Shown in pieces: positions 14,559 through 21,279 of a stretch of DNA of 50,295 bases. The stretch comes from an uncultured Chryseobacterium sp. Its GTDB lineage: Bacteria > Bacteroidota > Bacteroidia > Flavobacteriales > Weeksellaceae. Under the pieces are notes generated by a model. That model had not been told where the DNA came from. It saw only the letters and a list, made by a program, of their open reading frames with translations, and made no database searches. How positions within the stretch are numbered: the first letter of the stretch is position 1; each line of letters starts with the position of its first letter. The translations under genes and the position numbers were made by a program. The stretch lies in contig CAJYRQ010000094.1 in assembly GCA_913777465.1 (NCBI GenBank), forward strand, positions 1-50,295. Reading direction: 5' to 3'.

Positions 14559-14691
14559 ATATCGGGTGTCGTAGTACAGAAATACTTCGTTCCAGGCTTA
14601 AGATGCAGGTTCAGATCCTGCCTGTAAAAAACAGTCGTCTAAACAGTAGGACGTAAGCCGTAAGTGTCTGTATGGCAAGTTATCCCGATAT
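14559..14691 (+). ncRNA. Y-like RNA element Y8
   Basis: The stem ATATCGGG (14559-14566) pairs with CCCGATAT (14684-14691). The core is TGTCGTAG...AATACTTCG. The insert has a T arm GCAGG-TTCAGAT-CCTGC (14605-14621) and a helix CTGT-AAAAA-ACAG (14622-14634). A D arm CGTC-TAAACAGTAG-GACG (14636-14653) follows. The order is again T, acceptor, D. Confidence 0.8.
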
Positions 14692-14696
14692 AAACC

Positions 14697-14805
14697 AAGA
14701 GTGCCGTTAGAGAAAACTTACTTCGGTTAATCTTATGATGTTGGTTCGACTCCAGAATAAACCTTAAGGGGTTTATATAAAGGGTTTTCTCGTCTTTTGC
14801 CTCTT
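14697..14805 (+). ncRNA. Y-like RNA element Y9
   Basis: The stem AAGAG (14697-14701) pairs with CTCTT (14801-14805). The core is TGCCGTTAG...CTTACTTCG. A weaker T arm, TTGG-TTCGACT-CCAG (14741-14755), is followed by a 7-bp acceptor-like helix ATAAACC/GGTTTAT (14757-14763 with 14770-14776). No D arm is recognised. TTTTGCC precedes the 3' strand. Confidence 0.72.
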
Positions 14806-14821
14806 TTTAATTAAAAAAATG

Positions 14822-15049
14822 TACAGATAAGTGTCGTAGAAAAAGGATACTTCGTAATTATAACGGCCCTAAGGTAGCTTCATTCGGGCGACCGAACCGG
14901 TGAAGTTGGGTTAAAAACCAACCGGGCAAAAGCTTTCGTAAGGAAGCGCAAGTCTCTCGCAGATGTTGAATTGCCGGCTCACTGCCCGGGAAGGGTAAGA
15001 GCGGCGCTCTGAAAGAGCATCTCCTTTTCCGCTTTTTACCTTATCTGTA
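14822..15049 (+). ncRNA. Y-like RNA element Y10 with 23S rRNA helix-69 mimic
   Basis: The longest element, about 228 nt. The stem TACAGATAAG (14822-14831) pairs with CTTATCTGTA (15040-15049). The core TGTCGTAG...ATACTTCG runs straight into 14855-14878, where TATAACGGCCCTAAGGTAGC is nearly the conserved 23S helix 69-70 segment (22 of 24 bases against E. coli). TCGT-AATTATA-ACGG can form the helix-69 hairpin, using the TTCG of the core. Further hairpins follow: TTCGG-GCGA-CCGAA, GCTTTC-GTAA-GGAAGC and GCTC-TGAAA-GAGC. No T arm is certain. Confidence 0.8.
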
Positions 15050-15055
15050 TACAAT

Positions 15056-15211
15056 AAACAAGTGCCGTAGAATAGTGTTACTTCGCTCATCACGACGGGG
15101 TCGCGGGTTCGAGTCCCGCCTTTTCCACAATCAAAAACACAAAATTTCAATAGGAAAAGTAGCTCAGTTGGTTAGAGCACGCACATACGCTTTTCGGATG
15201 TTGCCTTGTTT
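15056..15211 (+). ncRNA. Y-like RNA element Y11 with complete permuted tRNA elbow
   Basis: The stem AAACAAG (15056-15062) pairs with CTTGTTT (15205-15211). The core is TGCCGTAG...TTACTTCG. The T arm GCGGG-TTCGAGT-CCCGC (15103-15119) is followed by CTTTTCC (15120-15126), an A in discriminator position and a 26-nt loop. Then come GGAAAAG (15153-15159), TA, and D arm GCTC-AGTTGGTTA-GAGC (15162-15178). The 7-bp acceptor, positions 8-9 and both loops are textbook tRNA. Only the anticodon arm is missing and the halves are swapped. TTGCC precedes the 3' strand. Confidence 0.87.
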
Positions 15212-15219
15212 TTTTAAAC

Positions 15220-15358
15220 ATAAAGTGTCGTAGGGAAAAGATGCTTCGTTACCATTTGAAGGGGAGGAATAGCGCAGCAGATCACTTCTGCAAGGCTATC
15301 CGGTTCGATTCCGGCAGAATGTGCCCCGCTTTTTTCTTTTTCCATCCATTGCCTTTAT
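15220..15358 (+). ncRNA. Y-like RNA element Y12 with tRNA-like insert in normal order
   Basis: The stem ATAAAG (15220-15225) pairs with CTTTAT (15353-15358). The core is TGTCGTAG...GATGCTTCG. The insert begins GGGG (15261-15264) and ends with CCCC (15324-15327). Between them are TAGCGCAG as in a D arm, a hairpin GCAGA-TCACT-TCTGC, and a T arm CCGG-TTCGATT-CCGG (15300-15314). This is the only element with the unpermuted order. ATTGCC precedes the 3' strand. Confidence 0.72.
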
Positions 15359-15362
15359 ACAC

Positions 15363-15398
15363 AAAAAATCCGGTGAACTCATTTCACCGGATTTTTTT
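15363..15398. terminator. Rho-independent terminator after the array (bidirectional)
   Basis: AAAAATCCGGTGAA pairs with TTCACCGGATTTTT around the loop CTCAT, with A and T runs on both sides. It ends the array transcript and can also end the HTH operon coming from the right. Confidence 0.9.
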
Positions 15399-15418
15399 AC
15401 AGGGTACAGGCCCTGAAC

Positions 15419-15766
15419 TTATTTTTTGGATGTGATTTTCTGATACTCTTCTTCAAAAGTTTTTTTCCATTTGGCGATGGTCGTTCTGCTGATCTTGTAT
15501 TTTTTCGACATATAATTCGTGGAAAGACCATGTTTTTCCTGGTATTGCAAAAGCTTTAGCATGGTTTTCTTATCATACGTCTTCAGTTTCTGGTTGTTTC
15601 GCAAACTTTCTTTAGACGATTCAAAAACAAGGTCGTTAAACTTCAGGATATCTTCCGTTGTTTTCAGGTTCTTTATAAGGCGCTGTACTTTAGGGTCTTC
15701 CAGTTTTTCGGGATCCCTTTCTTTCAGCATATCACGATAAATTTTTGTGTAATTGGGTCGCATCAT
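15419..15766 (-). CDS. Helix-turn-helix protein, transposase-OrfA-like
   Basis: This 115-aa basic protein has a C-terminal HTH at KLLQYQEKHGLSTNYMSKKYKISRTTIAKWKK in pattern (about 70-101). The N-terminal part, with YTKIYRDMLKERDPEK, is helical. The HTH is of the kind seen in IS3-type OrfA and in small flavobacterial regulators. It follows the gene at 15779 by 12 bp and is probably co-transcribed. No catalytic transposase part follows, so it is not a complete IS. It could regulate nearby promoters or be an IS remnant. Confidence 0.6.
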   Translation of the reverse strand: MMRPNYTKIYRDMLKERDPEKLEDPKVQRLIKNLKTTEDILKFNDLVFESSKESLRNNQKLKTYDKKTMLKLLQYQEKHGLSTNYMSKKYKISRTTIAKWKKTFEEEYQKITSKK

Positions 15767-15778
15767 TTTGTTCAGGAT

Positions 15779-16195
15779 TTAGATTTTTTGAAGCCAACGG
15801 TGCAGCGTACTTTTAGGAATGGAATATTCCTCGATAATTTCACTATGCGTCATTTCGCCGGACTGTATTTTCCCGATAATGAAATCTTTAATCTCCTGAG
15901 TATAAATATTTTTCCTGAAATAAGGAATTTTATCGGACTTCGGATTCTTAGTCTTATCTACTGCGGAAGGAGGAGAATACAGGATGAGGTGGGAACTGTA
16001 GATTCTGAAAAAATCATATTCCAGTAATTTCGAGCATCTCAACAGAAGATCTGTATCCAGAGATTTGCTTTCATACATTTTTTCAACAGCCTCTTCATCT
16101 TTTTTAAGGAAACTGCATACTCTTTCTGAGCTCATTTCCAGTTCATTAACTCGCTCTTTAATAAACTTTCCGATATGTATTTCTTTGTACAACAT
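15779..16195 (-). CDS. Two-HTH DNA-binding protein
   Basis: This 138-aa protein has an N-terminal XRE-like part, IGKFIKERVNELEMSSERVCSFLK and LLLRCSKLLEYDFFRIYSSHL in pattern (about 8-68). A C-terminal transposase-type HTH, IQSGEMTHSEIIEEYSIPKSTLHRWLQKI in pattern (about 110-138), follows a short linker. It leads the two-gene operon with the protein at 15419. Its own start has no clear promoter recognised. As the nearest DNA-binding genes to the array, the pair are candidates for binding the TGCGCA operators, but nothing in the sequence proves it. Confidence 0.6.
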   Translation of the reverse strand: MLYKEIHIGKFIKERVNELEMSSERVCSFLKKDEEAVEKMYESKSLDTDLLLRCSKLLEYDFFRIYSSHLILYSPPSAVDKTKNPKSDKIPYFRKNIYTQEIKDFIIGKIQSGEMTHSEIIEEYSIPKSTLHRWLQKI

Positions 16196-16918
16196 TATTA
16201 TTAATAAATCTAGGTGTTATTAAATCAATTTTCAATTTTAACCACAGGGGTATGTTATTTTCATTTTTTTCGCCGGCATTAAAAAAAGTTGGATGGAAAA
16301 TTATGAAGTGTAAATAAATACGAAAAAATCAGAATTAAGGTTGCCAAAATGGAAACCGGGTACAATCTGTTTTTTAATCATAAAGAAATTTGCATGTTAC
16401 TCTTTGTCTGGCAATAACCCGAGTTTTTATTCCTATCCATCATTGACTTGCCTCAAAACATACGATTCCAACTTTTTTAAAGTATGGACAATAATATATG
16501 CTTCCTAAAATTTTTTCCGTGCACTATGTTTCTTTACAAATTCAAATATAGAAAAAATTTATATATTCTCTCAAAAAAAATAAATAGGAAATTTATTTAA
16601 AATCAAAAAAATGTTAAAAATGATATAAAATACCATGGGTTTAGTTAAAAAAATGTGGTGTATGGGTGGTTATTTAGCAAATTTTTAATGTATATAGTCA
16701 GGATTTTTCAAAGAATCTAATTTACAATAGAAGAATAGTAAAGCTTGCCGGGATCGATGCTGTTTAGAATTTTATTAAATAGAGTTTTAATTTTCCTTCC
16801 GGTAAGAAGATGAAAAATAGCATAAATACGGTTGCAAAGCTTCATCATTTTCTTAATAGTTAAAAATAGAATACCGCAGAATTGTACCGTATAAATCTTA
16901 CCCCTACCTTTGCAGGGC
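16196..16918. other. AT-rich intergenic region with SulP promoter
   Basis: About 720 bp of AT-rich DNA between divergently oriented units. Apart from the SulP promoter at its right end, I see no gene, RNA or clear repeat. It may contain the promoter of the HTH operon. Confidence 0.5.
16882..16912 (+). promoter_or_regulatory. SulP promoter giving a leaderless mRNA
   Basis: TTG at 16882-16884, 20 bp, then TACCTTTG at 16905-16912, a perfect TAnnTTTG box. The start ATG is at 16919, only 6 bp downstream, so the transcript should begin at or next to the ATG. Confidence 0.65.
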
Positions 16919-18457
16919 ATGAAAAATACCATCGCTCTACTCGACTTTTCGAAAAAAATCAATTACAAAAATGAATTGCTGGCAGGTCTTACCGTGGCTA
17001 TGACGATGATTCCCGAATCGCTTTCCTTTGCCATCCTTGCCGGCCTTTCGCCTCTTACGGGGTTATACGCTGCCTTTATGATGGGGTTAGTCACCGCTGT
17101 CTTCGGCGGACGTCCCGGAATGGTGTCGGGAGGTGCCGGAGCCACCATCGTCGTTCTTATCGCTTTAATTAAAAGCCATGGCGTAGATTACCTTTTTGCC
17201 ACCGTAATATTGGCGGGGATCCTCCAGATGCTGGTCGGGATCTTTAAGTGGGGGAAATTTGTCCGGCTTATTCCGCAACCTGTTATGTACGGTTTTCTGA
17301 ACGGTCTGGCCGTTATTATCTTTATGGCTCAGGTCGAGCAGTTCAAGATCACCGGTGCCGATGGAGCGGCAGGCTGGCTGCAGGGTACGCCTTTATATAT
17401 AATGGCAGGATTGGTGGCACTTACGATAGCCATTGTTTATTTTTTTCCTAAAATCACCAAAGCGGTCCCGGCTTCCCTGGTGGCTATTGTCCTCGTTTTT
17501 GCGATTGTTGCAGGTCTGGATATCCCAACCAAAACCGTAGCCGACATCGCCGGCATCAGCGGTAGCCTGCCCCGTTTTCATCTTCCGGCAATTCCTTTTT
17601 CCCTGGAAACCCTGCAGATTATATTTCCGTATGCTCTGATTATGGCAGGGGTGGGATTGATCGAATCGCTTCTGACTTTATCGATGGTGGATGAAATTAC
17701 CAATTCCAAGGGAAATGCAAATAAAGAATCGGTAGCGCAGGGACTCGCCAATATGGCCAATGGATTCTTCGGCGGAATGGGCGGCTGTGCCATGGTAGCC
17801 CAAACCCTTGTCAACTTAAATGCCGGCTCAAGAGCCCGTCTTTCCGGAATTATCGCTTCCGTCACGATTTTAATCATCATTTTGGTCGGAGCACCGTTTA
17901 TCGAAAAGATTCCGATGGCTGCATTGGTCGGTGTGATGATGGTGGTGGCAGTCAGTACCTTCCAGTGGGTTTCCATCAGCATTATCAATAAGATGCCGAA
18001 ATCCGATATTTTTGTCGGAATGACGGTGGCGTTGGTAACGATTGTTTTACATAACCTGGCCCTGGCCGTTCTGGTAGGGGTGGTAATTTCTGCTTTGGTT
18101 TTTGCCTGGGACAATGCCAAAAGAATCCGTGCACGGAAACATACCGATGAAAACGGAGTTAAATATTACGAAATCTTCGGACCGCTGTTTTTCGGTTCAG
18201 TAACGGCCTTTACCGATAAGTTTGATCCCATGAATGATCCTGAACAAACCGTAATCGATTTCAAAGAAAGCCGGATCGTGGATATGAGCGCCATTGATGC
18301 CCTGGACAAATTATCAAGACGGTACACCCAGTACAACAAAAAGCTGCATCTGAAACACCTTAGTGAAGACTGCCGGAAAATACTCAAAAATGCCGAAGCC
18401 GTTATCGAAGTGAATATTCAGGAGGATCCTACGTACAAGGTGATGCCGGAGAAGTGA
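16919..18457 (+). CDS. SulP family anion transporter with STAS domain
   Basis: This 512-aa inner-membrane protein has about ten to twelve hydrophobic segments from residue 20 to 400. The SulP signature region is GLTVAMTMIPESLSFAILAGLSPLTGLYAAF in pattern (about 22-52). FFGGMGGCAMVAQTLVNLNAGSRARLSGI (about 285-313) is the second conserved block. A C-terminal STAS domain (about 410-500) has VIDFKESRIVDMSAIDALDKL. It likely moves sulfate, bicarbonate or a similar anion. A TTG at 16910 lies inside the -7 box, so ATG 16919 is the better start. There is no partner gene such as a carbonic anhydrase or sulfate-assimilation gene. Confidence 0.92.
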   Translation: MKNTIALLDFSKKINYKNELLAGLTVAMTMIPESLSFAILAGLSPLTGLYAAFMMGLVTAVFGGRPGMVSGGAGATIVVLIALIKSHGVDYLFATVILAGILQMLVGIFKWGKFVRLIPQPVMYGFLNGLAVIIFMAQVEQFKITGADGAAGWLQGTPLYIMAGLVALTIAIVYFFPKITKAVPASLVAIVLVFAIVAGLDIPTKTVADIAGISGSLPRFHLPAIPFSLETLQIIFPYALIMAGVGLIESLLTLSMVDEITNSKGNANKESVAQGLANMANGFFGGMGGCAMVAQTLVNLNAGSRARLSGIIASVTILIIILVGAPFIEKIPMAALVGVMMVVAVSTFQWVSISIINKMPKSDIFVGMTVALVTIVLHNLALAVLVGVVISALVFAWDNAKRIRARKHTDENGVKYYEIFGPLFFGSVTAFTDKFDPMNDPEQTVIDFKESRIVDMSAIDALDKLSRRYTQYNKKLHLKHLSEDCRKILKNAEAVIEVNIQEDPTYKVMPEK

Positions 18458-18727
18458 GAGGCTGGAGGCTGGAAGATGAATGCTGGAAGTTTATCATATT
18501 ACGCCACAAAATTTCATCAACAGGAGCGGACTTTATTTCACTTCCCGATAAAAATCAGTGTCAATTTCCAAAACAGGAATAAAAAAATCTTTGATTTTTC
18601 TCTGATGTGATCTGAAATGTTCTCAGGCTTATCATTATGCTTCTGTGACTTATGTGTCAAAAGAGATCTCTGTAAATCCGTGGGGAAAATTCACCATTAA
18701 CCATTAACAATTCATCCTATAAACCCA
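18458..18727. other. Spacer with R5 fragment
   Basis: GAGGCTGGAGGCTGGAAG follows the SulP stop (about 18457-18474), the same wording as the R5 repeats near the exonuclease genes. A TTCACCATTAACCATTAAC segment close to 18690 resembles R2. No gene is seen. Confidence 0.5.
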
Positions 18728-18761
18728 ACAAGGGCTGCAAAATTTATTTTGCAGCCCTTGT
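18728..18761 (-). terminator. Terminator hairpin of the EF-G gene
   Basis: ACAAGGGCTGCAAAA pairs perfectly with TTTTGCAGCCCTTGT around a 4-base loop, 3 bp after the EF-G stop. The U tract is within the stem top only, so it is a strong hairpin with a weak tail. Confidence 0.75.
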
Positions 18762-18764
18762 CTT

Positions 18765-20831
18765 TTAGGTAATTAAAGTATTAACTATGAAATCAGGCAC
18801 CAAAGCGTAGTGCGATAATTTCATGCTGATCGAGGCCCTTCCGCTCGTCAACGTCCGCAGATCGGAAATATATCCGAAAGTGGAAGCCAGAGGGACTTCG
18901 GCGGTGAAGACCTTTCGTCCTGATCTTTCATCAATCGAGGTGATTATTCCTCTTCGTTTATTGATGTCCGCTGTTACGACGCCGGTATATTCCTCGATGG
19001 TCTGGATTTCCACCTGCATGACCGGTTCCATTAATTTCGGTTGGCAGGCGGTTCCGATCGTTCTGAAACCATCTCGGGCAGCGATTTCAAAATCCTGGGC
19101 ATTGGAATCATTGCTGTGTGCAGAACCATCCAGCAGCACGACCCGCATGCTTTCCAGCGGATTGCCGCCAATGGGTCCGTTTTGCATGGCTTCCCGGAAT
19201 CCTTTTTCCACAGAGGGGATAAATTCACCCGGAATTACACCGCCTTTAATCTGATTCACGAATTCCAGTCCGGGTGCATTGTTTTCCCGCGGCCCGATTT
19301 CAAACGTGATGTCGGCAAACTGCCCGCTTCCGCCGTTCTGCTTAGAGAGCTTCTCCCGGTGCCTTCTGGTTGCCGTTAAAATCTCCCGGTAAGAAACTTT
19401 CGGTTTTCCCTGGTTGATTTCAATCCCGTGGTTCAGGCGGATTTTTTCCAGCGTGACTTCAAGGTGCAGCTCTCCGAGTCCGCTCAACAGGGTTTCTCCG
19501 GTCTGCGGATCTCTTTCGATTACCAAAGATGGATCTTCTTCCTGAACTTTAGCCAGCACCAGGCCGAACGATTTTTCATCAGCATTGGTCTTCGGCTCGA
19601 TCGAAACGCGGATCACCGGAGCCGGAATCGTAATGGATTCAAGCAGGGCAGGGCGTTCCAAAGAGGAAAGGGAATCTCCTGTTTTCGCATCTTTAATGCC
19701 GGTTAAGGCTACAATATCGCCGGCTTTTCCTTTTTCCACCGATAACGTTTTATCCGAATGCATCTGCAGGATCCTTGAAATCCGGAAGCTTTCACCGGTT
19801 CTCACATTCTGTACCATATCACCGGGTTGGATGCTTCCCGAATAGATTCTCAGCATCGCCATTTTTCCCATGTGTTTATCAATAACGACTTTGAAAACCA
19901 ATCCTGAAAAAATTTCGTCCTCATTTCTTTCGAGTTCCAAAGAGTTTCCTGTATTGGCTTCTTTTGCTTTTACAGGAGGCAGCTGGTCCGGAGCCGGAAG
20001 GTACGTAACCACGGCATCCAGTAACGGCTGGACCCCTTTGTTTTTAAAAGCGGAACCGCACAGGACGGGAACCGTAGGACCTGATTGGCAGACTCTTGCC
20101 ACAGTATTGAAAATCAGTTCTTCCGTGATTTCGGCCTCCCTTTCCATGAATACCTCAAAGAAAGTTTCATCGTATTCTGCCAATGTTTCCATTAATTTCA
20201 GCCGGTATTCGCGGGCTTCTTCCTGATAATCTTCGGGAATCTCTTTCTCCACGATGGTTTCCCCATTTTCATCAATCCAATAAAGGGCTTTCTGTCGGAT
20301 CAGGTCGATAATGCCTTCAAAATCATCTTCCGAACCCATCGGAATTTGCAGGGCCAGAGGAACGGTATTCAGCTTGGTCCTGATTTCTTCGACTACCGCA
20401 AAGAAATCGGCTCCGATCCGATCCATTTTATTAATGAAGCAGATTTTGGAAATATCATGTTTTTCCGCTTGGAACCAGACATTCTCCGTTTGCGGCTGCA
20501 CGCCCGAAGAAGCACAGAAAACAGCAACTACACTGTCCAGCACCCGTAAGGAACGCTCTACTTCTACCGCAAAATCAATATGCCCCGGTGTATCGATGAT
20601 ATTGATGTTGAAAAGACCATCGCCTTTTTTCCATTGGGTAGAAATGGCGGCCGAAGAGATCGTGATCCCGCGGTTTTTTTCCTGAATGTCTTTATCCATC
20701 GTGGTATTTCCTTCGTCTACGTTTCCGATTTTATGAATCATCCCCGTGTAATAAAGCAGCCGTTCCGTTAAAGTGGTTTTTCCTGCATCGACGTGTGCTA
20801 TAATCCCTATATTTCGTGTATTGTATTTCAT
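18765..20831 (-). CDS. fusA: Elongation factor G (isolated copy)
   Basis: This 688-aa translational GTPase has P-loop AHVDAGKTT (about 12-20), NRGITISSAA (switch I, about 53-62), DTPGHID (about 80-86) and NKMDRIGADFF (about 134-144). The EF-G domains II to V follow, including LSGLGELHLEVTLEKI and QNGPIGGNPLESM. It translocates tRNA and mRNA on the ribosome. It is not next to rpsL, rpsG or tufA here, so it may be a second EF-G (an EF-G2-like paralogue) or the only copy relocated. The sequence alone does not decide. The leader on the same strand carries a small ORF and a terminator-like hairpin. Confidence 0.93.
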   Translation of the reverse strand: MKYNTRNIGIIAHVDAGKTTLTERLLYYTGMIHKIGNVDEGNTTMDKDIQEKNRGITISSAAISTQWKKGDGLFNINIIDTPGHIDFAVEVERSLRVLDSVVAVFCASSGVQPQTENVWFQAEKHDISKICFINKMDRIGADFFAVVEEIRTKLNTVPLALQIPMGSEDDFEGIIDLIRQKALYWIDENGETIVEKEIPEDYQEEAREYRLKLMETLAEYDETFFEVFMEREAEITEELIFNTVARVCQSGPTVPVLCGSAFKNKGVQPLLDAVVTYLPAPDQLPPVKAKEANTGNSLELERNEDEIFSGLVFKVVIDKHMGKMAMLRIYSGSIQPGDMVQNVRTGESFRISRILQMHSDKTLSVEKGKAGDIVALTGIKDAKTGDSLSSLERPALLESITIPAPVIRVSIEPKTNADEKSFGLVLAKVQEEDPSLVIERDPQTGETLLSGLGELHLEVTLEKIRLNHGIEINQGKPKVSYREILTATRRHREKLSKQNGGSGQFADITFEIGPRENNAPGLEFVNQIKGGVIPGEFIPSVEKGFREAMQNGPIGGNPLESMRVVLLDGSAHSNDSNAQDFEIAARDGFRTIGTACQPKLMEPVMQVEIQTIEEYTGVVTADINKRRGIITSIDERSGRKVFTAEVPLASTFGYISDLRTLTSGRASISMKLSHYALVPDFIVNTLIT

Positions 20832-20986
20832 TTTGTTTGTTTTAAATGTTTGATTTTTTTGCTGCTTTACAACCGGTCAGACATAGGTTTTTCCTTTCCC
20901 TACCTATTGATAGGTGAGAATTGAAGTATGTTTTTCCGTTAAAGTTTCAGGCAGCTTTTAGTAGTTATGTGCTGAAAGTAGGGTAG

Positions 20987-21016
20987 CAAAAAGACCTATC
21001 TGAACAGACAGGCCTT
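20987..21016 (-). terminator. Terminator-like hairpin in front of EF-G
   Basis: On the minus strand, AGGCCTGTCTG pairs with CAGATAGGTCT (two mismatches) and is followed by TTTTTGC. It stands between the small ORF at 21044 and the EF-G start. It is either the end of the small gene or an attenuator for EF-G. Confidence 0.6.
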
Positions 21017-21043
21017 CGTTATATTTTTTGTAAAGGTCGATCG

Positions 21044-21130
21044 TTATTCAGATAAATATTCAGCGCTACCAAAGTACACTGCTCTGATAGGGTTGCTTAA
21101 AGTGATTATATTTATCATTTTTGTTGACAT
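21044..21130 (-). CDS. Small ORF (28 aa) upstream of EF-G
   Basis: ATG at 21130 opens 28 codons starting MSTKMINIITLSNP and ending YFGSAEYLSE before TAA. A second in-frame Met is at codon 5. A terminator-like hairpin follows 28 bp after the stop. The reading looks protein-like but is too short to recognise a family. It may be a small protein or a leader peptide in the EF-G transcript. Nothing in it suggests membrane insertion. Confidence 0.4.
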   Translation of the reverse strand: MSTKMINIITLSNPIRAVYFGSAEYLSE

Positions 21131-21224
21131 TGTTGATTGTTAACCGGTTGCGAAATTAGCAAAATTTTTAAAAAATCAAAAAAGAATTTTAAATTTTTTA
21201 TAATAGCGGTATTAAAAATGAAGC

Positions 21225-21260
21225 TAAAAGAAAAGCCGCCCTGTAAAAACAGGACGGCGG
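21225..21260 (-). terminator. Terminator of the LamG protein gene
   Basis: On the minus strand the stem GCCGTCCTGT/ACAGGGCGGC (one mismatch) with loop TTTT is followed by TTTTCTTTT. It lies 20 bp after the stop at 21280. Confidence 0.85.
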
Positions 21261-21279
21261 AATATATTGACAGTCAGAA

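Larger units (their letters stand above)
20832..21224. other. EF-G upstream region
   Basis: About 390 bp without an annotated gene. On the minus strand it holds a 28-codon ORF (21044-21130) and a terminator-like hairpin (20987-21016), listed separately. A palindrome CTACCTATTGATAGGTGAG sits near 20900-20918 between them and the EF-G start. Confidence 0.55.

Noticed and set aside
14311-14574. 87-aa ORF within the array
   Set aside because: It runs across two structured RNA elements, has no ribosome site and no protein-like pattern.
14318-15314. tRNA fragments left by integrating elements (att sites)
   Set aside because: D and T arms are both kept and ordered, with intact acceptor pairing in Y6 and Y11, and no integrase gene is present.
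13669-15358. CRISPR array
   Set aside because: The shared core is short and degenerate, units vary from 71 to 228 nt, and the flanking stems differ but pair. No cas genes are near.
16717-16962. 81-aa minus-strand ORF over the SulP promoter
   Set aside because: It covers a perfect promoter and the SulP start, with low-complexity content.
17578-18120. 180-aa ORF antisense to SulP
   Set aside because: It is a frame shadow of the transporter, without start signal or recognised motif.
18765-20831. Tet(M)-like ribosome protection protein
   Set aside because: Domain order and motifs are those of EF-G, and no resistance-gene context is seen.
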